Positions 24,427 through 33,400 of a DNA stretch of 64,000 nt are shown here, piece after piece. This DNA comes from Streptomyces kaniharaensis (GTDB lineage Bacteria; Actinomycetota; Actinomycetes; Streptomycetales; Streptomycetaceae): NCBI RefSeq assembly GCF_009569385.1, contig NZ_WBOF01000002.1, positions 1 through 64,000 on the forward strand, written 5' to 3'. Numbering within the stretch: position 1 is the first letter of the stretch; the number at the start of each line of letters is the position of its first letter. Below the pieces are notes generated by a model. The model searched no databases. It had not been told where the DNA came from and was given only the letters and a program-made list of their open reading frames with translations. The translations under genes and the position numbers were made by a program.

Positions 24427-27400
24427 CTAAAAGTCAGTTTCAAGGTTGTAGCCATCCTTAGCGTTATAGACTTCCGGCTCCTCATAGTCAATAAGAACTC
24501 CCTTCGAGTTCCATACGTGAATCTTAAAGCGATACCTAAATGGAATCATACTGCCCTGATACATATAGTCCGGGACCACCGACATCTGCACGATGTTCTC
24601 TTTGAGTTGGTTTTTCACCATGGTCTGGATTTTCGTCATTTTGCCGACATTGACGGGGGTGGTCCAGCAGGGTGAAAGGTTCGCCTGGACCCCCCTTCCC
24701 CCCAGTGCGTCTGGAATCAAGTGGCAGCTGTTGACCAAGTTTTTCGTGTCCTGACCGGGGTAAAGCAGCTTGGCCCTTCTTTTGGCCTCGTCCATCCCAG
24801 GGCTGTTGGGGTCGGCTCGGGTGCCGCCCGAGGTCTCTCCGTACATGCATGCGGTGGCGCCAAGGGCTTGCCCTCCCCTCTTGACCTGCGAGTAGTAGGT
24901 CCATCCGTCCGGACCATTGTCCTCCGCATCGATGGGGCGCCGGTTCAGACAGGTTGGGCCGCCCTCCTCCTCCGGCTCCGTGCTCTGGCCTGGTTGGGGG
25001 CCGGGGGCGGCCACGGTGCTGGGGAGGACGTTCGGGGTGAGGGCCACCATGGCGAGCAGGTTGGCGCTGCTGTAGGAGGCGGCGATGGCATTGAGGGTGT
25101 CGTGGGGGTCGCGGGGGGCCCAGTCGAGTTGGGGGGCGGGGCGCTCGACGGCGGCCCGGGTCTTGTCCCACAGGGGCTTGGGCGGCTCGGCCCTGGGCGT
25201 GGGCGGGCGGGGGTGTGTGGTGGGGCGGTGGCAGGTGTTGCAGGTCGGGCGCGACGGCTGGGGGTCGTAGTCCCGGTCCGGGGTGTCTTCAGGATCCTCG
25301 GCGGGCGTACCGGTCGGGCTCTGCGGCGAGGAGGTCGGCGAGCTGGACCTCCAGTGTTCCCGGGCCTCCCGCTTCTCCTCGTAGATGTCGTTGCCGGCGT
25401 AGTTGCCCGGCACGGAGCCGTAGCGGTAGGAGCTGAAGCCCGTCGCGGGTGCGCCGGCGTAGGAGAAGCCGGGCGTGTAGGGGTTGTACGGCCTGCTCGG
25501 TGCGCTGTAGCCCGAGCCCTCACCGACCTCCGGCTCGGCCTGCTGGGCCGGCGCGGCGGGCCTGGCTGCCGAGTTGCCTCCGGACCCGGGCTTCACCTTG
25601 ATGGTGATCCGGCCTTCGAACAGACCGTCGCCGAACTCGATGCCGCCGCCGGCGTTGCCCATGGACACCTGGCTGCTGCCGCCGGGCCCCGCGACGATTG
25701 CTGGCCCGCTGGCGCAGCCGCAGCCGCTGACGTCCATGTGCCCCGAGGGGTCGGTGCCGCCCAGGGGGTTGGCGTTGGCGTAGGTGTAGCGGTTGGCCTG
25801 GGCGGAGGGGCTGGGGTTCAGGAGGTAGGAGTCGCGACTGGTGAAGCCGCCGGTGCCGGGACGGTACCAGCGGGCATGCATGTTGACATCGCCGGTGTCG
25901 GGGTCGGTCCAACCGCTCTGGTAGCCCAGGCTGGTGCTGGTGCCGCTGGTGGCGGTGGGCTTGCCGAAGGGGTCGTAGGTGGTGGTGCCGGTGACGGTGG
26001 TGCCGTTGGTGTCGAGGGTGGCGGTGGCGTCGGTGTGCTGGTCGGTGCGCACGCGCACGCTGGTGGTGGCGTTGGCGGCGCCGAGCAGGTTGCCGGCGGT
26101 GTCGCGGGCGTAGGTCCAGGTGCCGTCGCTGGTCGGGTTGTTGGAGCCGCCGTCGTAGCTGAAGCGGGCGGCGTTGCGCGTGGTGACGCGGTCGAGGCCG
26201 TCGTAGGTGTAGGTGGTGGTGCCTTCGGTGATCAGGCGGCCGAAGGCGTCGTAGGCGAGGGCGTCCTCCTTGGCTGCGGTGGTGACGGCGGCGAGGGTGC
26301 CGCGGGCGGTGTAGCGGTAGGTGCTGGTGCCGTCCGTGAGGAGGCGGTTGCGTTCGTCGTAGGTGGCGGTGGCGGTGCCGTTCCTGGTGCGGTTGCCGGC
26401 CGCGTCCCACTCGTAGGCGGTGGTGGTGCCGTCAATGCTCCAGGAGGTGAGGCGTCCGGCCTGGTCGTAGCCGTAGCGGTTGTCCTTGACCGGGTCGGTG
26501 GCACTGCCGCTGACGGTCTTGCGGGTCAGGCGGTTGTCGAGGTCGTACTCGTAGGCGGTGCCGGTGAGCGGGGTGTTGAGGTTGGCGCCGCTCAGGAGTT
26601 GGTCGCCGCTCAGGCGGCCGAGTCCGTCGTAGCTGAGGCGCTGTTCGGACATGGCCTTGAGCTTGGTGGCGTCGGCCGGGTCGGCGGCGACGTACCGCTG
26701 GCTGTTCAGGCGGCCGTCGCCGTCGTAGCCGTACCAGTTCTGGGTCTTCAGCTTGGGGTTGTTGGCCCAGTCGAGCTGGCCGTCGGCCTTGTAGCCGAGG
26801 GTGGTCAGGTCGGTGTCCTTGTCCCAGCGCTTGGTGACGCGCCCGTCGGCGTCGTACTCCCAGGTCTGGGTGGCGGTGGTCAGGTCGGTGCCGGCGGAGA
26901 TCAGCAGGCCGCGGTCGTTGTACGTGTAGTTCTGGGCGTTCAGGGCCGAGGAGTTGTTCCGGATCAGGTGCCCGGCCGGGTCGTAGGCCAGATCCCGGTC
27001 GGAGGTGCCCGCCTCGGCACCGGTGCCGCTCTCGTGGACCAGGCGGCCGGCCGGGTCGAAGGTGCGGGTACGGGTGATCCCGCCCGGTTCGGACAGCTTC
27101 ACCGCCTGGCCGCCCATGTCGTAGGTGGTGGTCCAGGTGCGGTCGGCGGCGGCCGGGTGGGCCGTGGTAGCCGGCTCGATCGTGGATTCCGGCAGGCCCC
27201 ACGTGTTGAAGGTGTAGACCGTGGTGTTGCCCTTGCCGTCGGTCAGGCGGGTGCGGTTGCCGCCGGCGTCGTAGCCGAAGGTAGTGGTGATCGCCTGGCC
27301 TGCGGCGACCGGCTCGGTCAGCTTCACGACGCGGCCCAGCGCGTCGTAGGCGGTACTGGTGACGGCGCCGGTGGCGGGGCTGGTGCTGCTGAGGACCCGT

Positions 27401-30400
27401 CCTTCCAGGTCGAAGGTGGCGGTGGCGGTGCGCAGCACCGTGCCGGAGGGGTCGAGGTTGTCGGTGGCGGCGGGGTTGCCGAGGGTGTCGTAGTGGGTGC
27501 GGACGGATTCGCCGAGGGGGGCGGTGGCGCGCACGGTGCGGCCGAGGCCGTCGTATTCGGCCTTGCTGGTGCGGCCGAGCGGGTCGGTGCTGGTGAGGAC
27601 CTGGCCGGCGGGGTTGTAGGTGGCGGTGCTGGTGTTGCCGGCGGGGGTGGTGAGGGCGGTGCGGTTTCCGGCGTCGTCCCAGGTGAACTTGGTGGTCAGG
27701 TTCTGCGGGGTGGGCTGGCGTTCGACGATGGTGGCGGTGAGGGTGCGGCCGAGTTGGTCGTAGGTGGCCTCGGTGCGGGCGCCGACCGGGTTGGTGGCGG
27801 ACAGTTGGAGGCCGGTGGGGGTCCAGGTGGCGTTCCAGGTGGGCGGGGTGTCGTACACGGGGGTCTGGGTCCCGAAGCCGCCCTTGGTGTTGGGGTCGAC
27901 GCGCTGGATCTGGTGGCCGAGGCGGTCGTAGGTGAAGGTGGTCTTGCGGCTCAGGCCGTCGGTGCTCGCCGTGACCCGTGAGAGCTTGTCGTACTCGAAC
28001 TTGGTGATCGAGCCGAACGGGAAGGTGGAGCCCGGCCGGTAGTAGGTGGGCAGGCTGACCTGGGTGGTCCGGCCGAGGGCGTCGACCCAGCGGCTGGTGG
28101 TGTTGCCCAGCGGGTCCTGCTCCTCGACGACCTCGCCGAAGGCGTTGTAGCCGGTGGTGACGGCCGGCCGGATCGAGGTGGCGGCTGCTCCACCGCTCTC
28201 GGCGGCGACCTGCGGGGCGACGGTGCTGGTGCGGCGTCCGAGGGTGTCGTACTGGTAGGTGGTGGTGTAGGCGGCGGGGTCGGCGCCGGTGGCGTTGCCG
28301 TTAGGGGTGGTGCTGCTGGTGAGCAGGCCGCGCTGGTCGTAGGTGAAGGTGCTGACGGCGGTGGGGCCGCCGGTGGTGGAGCCGAGCTGGGCGCGGGTCA
28401 GGCGTCCTGCGGGGTCGTAGGTGTTGGTCTGGACGCTGTTCTCGGTGTCGCTCACCTTGAGGGTGGTGGCGGTGACGCGGTCGTCGGCGTCGTAGCCGAG
28501 GGTGGTGGTGCGGGCCAGGCCGCCGGGGTCGAGGACGGTCTGGGTGACGCGGCCCGAGGGGTCGACGGTGTGGACGGCGGTGGTGCGTCCGCCGCCGGTG
28601 GTCTGCTTGATCAGGTAGCCGGCGCCGTCGTACTCGTTGGCCTCCAGGACGATCGACCGGGTGCTGCCGTCGGCCTGGGTGACGGCCTCGGCCTTGGTGG
28701 TGGCGGGCAGGCCGTCGTCGAAGTAGGTGTAGCTGGTGACGGCGCCCATCGGGTCGGTGACGGAGGCCAGGCGGCCGGCGGGGTCGTAGGCGCGGGACTC
28801 GGTGGTCAGGTCGCGGGTGCCCTTGCCGTCGCCGTTCCAGCCTTCGATGACGCTGGTCGCCGGCTGGCTGCGCGGGGTGTAGGTGTAGCGGGTGACCTGG
28901 CCGAGCGCGTCGGTGACGGAGGCGCGGCGGCTGAGCGCGTCGTAGCCGTAGCGGGTGGTGTTGCCCACCGGGTCGGTGTCGCTGTCCGGGCGGCCGGCGC
29001 TGTCGTAGGTGGTGGTGGCGGCGCGGGAGCCGTCGGTTCCGAGGATGTCGGCGGTGGTGGTGCTGGTGGGGCGGCCGTCGGCGTCGAAGGCGACGGTGGT
29101 CTTCGTCTGGTGCTCGGTGCCGAAGACTGCGTCGGTGACCTTGGGCCCGGTCTGGGCGACGAGGTGGCCGAGTTCGTCGTACTCGTAGGTGGTGGTGACG
29201 CCGGCGGGTTGGGCGTCGGAGGTCTCGGTGGCCCAGGTCTTGCGGCCGGCGGTGTTGTAGCCGTAGGTGAGGGTCATGCCGCTGGGCAGGGTGGTGCGGG
29301 CCGGGTCGCCGGACGCGTAGTAGGTGTAGCTGGTGACCGCGCCGCCCGCGGTGGTCTCGCTGGCGAGCAGCCCGGGCGGGGTGGTGCCGCCGTCGGCGGC
29401 CGGTTCGGTGCCGGTGGTGTAGCTGGTGTGGGTGGTGCGGCCGTCCGGGCGGGTGGTCGACTCGGGCAGGCCGAGGGCGTTGTAGGCGACGGTGGTGCGG
29501 TAGGTGTTGTCGCCGGGCCCGGCGGAGCGGGCGTCGCGGGTCTCGGAGGGCTTGTCGTTGCGCGGGTCGTTCGGGTTGGCGGCGTTGTAGTAGTAGCTGG
29601 TGTAGGACGTCCAGCAGGAGTTGACGTCGCGGCAGGTGGTCAGGGAGACGGTGTTGCCGCGGGCGTCCTGGCCGCTGACAGTTGAGTGTCCGTTGGGGTC
29701 GGTGACGGTGTGGACGAAACCGCCGATGTCGTAGGTGTAGCTGGTGGTGTTGCCGGCCTCGTCGGTACGGGAGATGAGGCGGTTGCCGCGGGTGACGTCG
29801 TGGATGTCGGTGGTGGTGTTGCCGGCCGGGTCGGTGAGGGTGACGCGGGAAGCCAGTTCGGTGGCCGAGGAGGCGGAGCGCGCCTGGTAGTGGGCGGCGA
29901 TGCGGTCGGCGGCCAGCGGGTGCTGGTAGAAGGCGACTTCGTCGATCTGGCCGGTCAGCCAGGACCAGCCGCCGTTGCCGCCAGGCGCGTTGCCGACGTA
30001 GCCGCCGCCCAGGTAGGTGCGGTTCATGTTGAGGTGGTTGGGGGTGCCGGAGGCGGTGCCGACGAGGGTGCCGTCCAGATAGAGCGACTGGGTGCCCTGG
30101 GCGGCGCTGATCGCGGCATGGTGCCAGGAGCCGTCGGTGACGGCGCCGGCGGAGGTGATCGAGCCGCCGGTGATGCCGTAGAACCAGCCGCGCAGCTTGC
30201 CGTCGGAGCCGACGTAGAGCACCGGGACGGTGTTGTACGGGTTGGCGCCCATCGGTTCGCTCTGGGTGCTCAGCAGGACGCCGGGGCCGGCGGTGCGGAA
30301 CCACAGCTCGGCGGCGAGTTCGGTCCTGGTCTGCAGGATCGGGGTGGGCAGGTCGATGTAGGAGGAGGCGGTGCCGTTGAACTCGGCGGCGCGTCCGTCG

Positions 30401-33400
30401 CCGGGGCCGAACACGCCGGTGGTACCGGGCTTGACGGCCGGTGCGTAGGTGCCGTTGCCCTTGATGGCCGCGACCTCGCTGGCGGCGGTGGTGCCGGCGC
30501 TCTCGTCGAGGCGCCAGAACCCGGCGGGCGAGTCGGCGACCACCGAGCCGCGGTAGCCGACGCCCTGGCCGGCGACCTGGGCGCTGCGGGCGCGGTAGTG
30601 GGCGACGACGTCGCCGGCACTCAGCGGGTGCTGGTAGAGCGTGACTTCGTCGATGGAGCCGGTGAAGTGGCTGATGTCTCCAGGCGCGGCGGGCCAGAAC
30701 CGGGCGAAGCCGGCGCCGATGTAGGTGTGGCTGTTCTGCTGGTAGTCGACGGTGCCGGTCTGGACGCCGACGACCTGGCCGTCGAGGTAGAGGGTCTGGG
30801 CGGTTGCCTGGACCGAGAGCACGGCGTGGTGCCAGGTGCCGTCGGTGACGGGGTTCGCCGAGGCCGCGCTGTCCGTCGCGGTGCCGTAGAAGCGGCCTCT
30901 CAACTTGCCGTCGGAGCCGACGTACATGACCGGGGTCCAGCTGCCGCCGACGCCGTTGGGGTCGTCGATCGTGCGGCTCTGGTCGCCGATCAGCACGCCC
31001 GGGGTGGTGGTGTTGAACCAGAGCTCGACGGCGACGTCGGTCTTGGCGTGCAGGACGTCCTGCGGGATCTCGATCTGGGCCTTGGCGGAGCCGTCGAGGC
31101 GGGCGGCGGTGTCGTCGGTGGGGGCGAAGACACCGGGGGCCTTCTTGGTGACGCCGTCGCCGTAGGTGCCGGACAGGCCGGTGCCGACCTCGCTGGCGGC
31201 GGTGGCGCCGTCGCGTTCGCCGAGCCGCCAGTAGCCGGCCGGGTCGGAGGCCTTGACGGCGTTGGTGTAGAGGAAGGAGCCGCCGCTGAAGGTCGGTTCG
31301 GAGATCTTCCAGTCGCTGCCGGCGGCGTCGGTGACCTTGGTGACGCGTTCGGTGGTGGCGTCGTAGGCGACCTGGGCGCTGGTGCGGCCGCTGGGCAGGG
31401 TGGTCTTGGTGAGCTGGACGCTGCCGGTGCGCAGGGCGTAGTGCTCGGCGACGGTCTGCTCGGTGAGCGGGTAGTCGTAGACCGCGGCCTCGTCGATCTG
31501 GCCGTTGAACCAGGACCAGCCGCCGTTGCCGCCGGGCAGGGTGCCGGTGTAGCCGCCGCCGAGGTAGGCGCGGTCCATGTTGAGGTAGTCGATGTCGCCT
31601 GCGGCGGTGCCCACGAGGGAGCCGTCGAGGAAGAGGGCGGTGGTGTTCCGCGCTCCCGCGAGCACCACGTGGTGCCAGGTGTTGTCGGTGACGGTGCCCG
31701 GGGTGGTGATCGGGCCGCCGGTGACGCCGTAGAACAGGCCGCGGAGCTTGCCGTCCGAGCCGACGTAGAGGGCCGGCACGACGTTGTACGGGTTCTCCCC
31801 CATGGCGCGGTTCTGCAGGGTCAGGATGACGCCGGCGGAGCTGGTGCGGAACCACAGTTCCACGCTGCGGTTGGCGGAGGAGCTGATGGCCCGGTTGGGC
31901 AGTTCGACGTAGGAGGTGGAGCGGCCGTTGAAGGTGACTGCCTGGTTGCCGCTGGCGGTGAGCGCGCCGCTCGCGCCCCAGGTGACGTCCTTGGCGTCCG
32001 CCGGGGAGCGGTCGCTGACCTGGGCGTCATTGGCGACGGCGGTGCCGTCGGCCTGGCCCAGGCGCCAGTAGCCGGCCGGGCCTGCATCGCGTACGGCGGT
32101 GCGGTAGCGCGAGCCGGCGCCGTACTCGTAGGCGGTGCAGCCGGTGGCGGCGGCCGGGTCGGCGCCGGGCGGGCAGACCTTGGTGAGCTGGTCTCCGTTG
32201 TACTGGTACGACCAGCTGCCGGTGGAGCCGGCGGCGGTCACGGTGGTGACGTGGTTGCCGGTCCAGCCGAGGTTCAGGTAGCGGCCGGAGGCGCTGTCCT
32301 TGACCTGGGCGAGGTGGCCGGAGGCGTAGACGAGGTCCTGGGTGTGGCCGGCGGTGTCGGTGATGCGGGTGAGGTGACCGTCGGCGCCGAAGGTGTGGAT
32401 CGTGCCGGAGCGGTCGGTGAGCGTCCAGCCGCCGCTGTCGACCTTGCGCAGGTCGGCGGCCATGCCGCTGCCGGGCACGTAGGTGTTCTTGCCCGGGTCC
32501 CAGCCGAAGCGGGCGCGCGAACCGTTGGCGGCGGTGACCAGCACGTTGCCGGGCAGGGAGAGCCAGCTGCTGGTCTCGACCTGGATGCGCATGTCCCACG
32601 CGGTGCTCCAGCCGGCGCCGAACGCGCCGTCGGTGCGCGGGTCGAGGGAGTTGTAGCTGCGCGTCACCGACAGGGCGGGGCCGACGACGGGCAGTGCGGC
32701 GTCGGTGGCGGCGGTGGTGTAGTTGCCGGCCGCGGTGTTGACGCTGCGGCCTGAATCGGCGGCGGTGGTGTACTGGTTCGGCTGGGGCAGGACGGTGCGG
32801 ATGTAGGAGGCGGCGGTCCAGTCGCTGGATCCGGCGCCGTCGCCCGCCTTGGCGTACCAGGCGTACTGCTCGTTCCAGGTCAGCCAGCCGGGTGGGATGA
32901 CGAAGCGGGACTGGCGCTTGAGGTAGTCGGTCTGCTTGCAGTCCACGTGGGCGTCGCCGCCGACGACCCGGCAGACCTGGAACTTGTAGTCGAGGTCGGG
33001 GTAGGGCGCGCGGTCGGGGTCGACGCCCTCCGCGGTGAGCGTGGGCTGGAGCTGGTAGACGACCGCTCCGGAGGGCGGGGCGAGACGGGTGATGTGCGGG
33101 GGAATGTTGATCGAGGAGATCTGGATGCTGATCGGCGGTACGTAGGCGTCGACCCAGAAGTTGCTCACCTGGTACTGGTCCATGGTGAACGAGACGGTGT
33201 AGGCGCCCTGCGGGAGGGCGCGGATGTGCGCGTCGACCACGGCGCTGCCGCCTGGGGGAACGTCGTACGGCATCGACGTCCAGGCGATGTTGCTGCCGTA
33301 GTCGGTGATGTTGTTGTTCCACTGGTCGTACAGCAGGTACGACATCTTGTAGTTGTTGGTGGGGGTCCAGGTGTCCATGCCGCGGTTCCACACGCGCAGG

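Noticed and set aside
24721..27981. A 1086-codon plus-strand frame, and similar ones at 29686-32754 and 32947-34935
   Set aside because: Antisense of the RHS repeats: Gly/Val-rich translations that arise from high third-position GC of the real gene.
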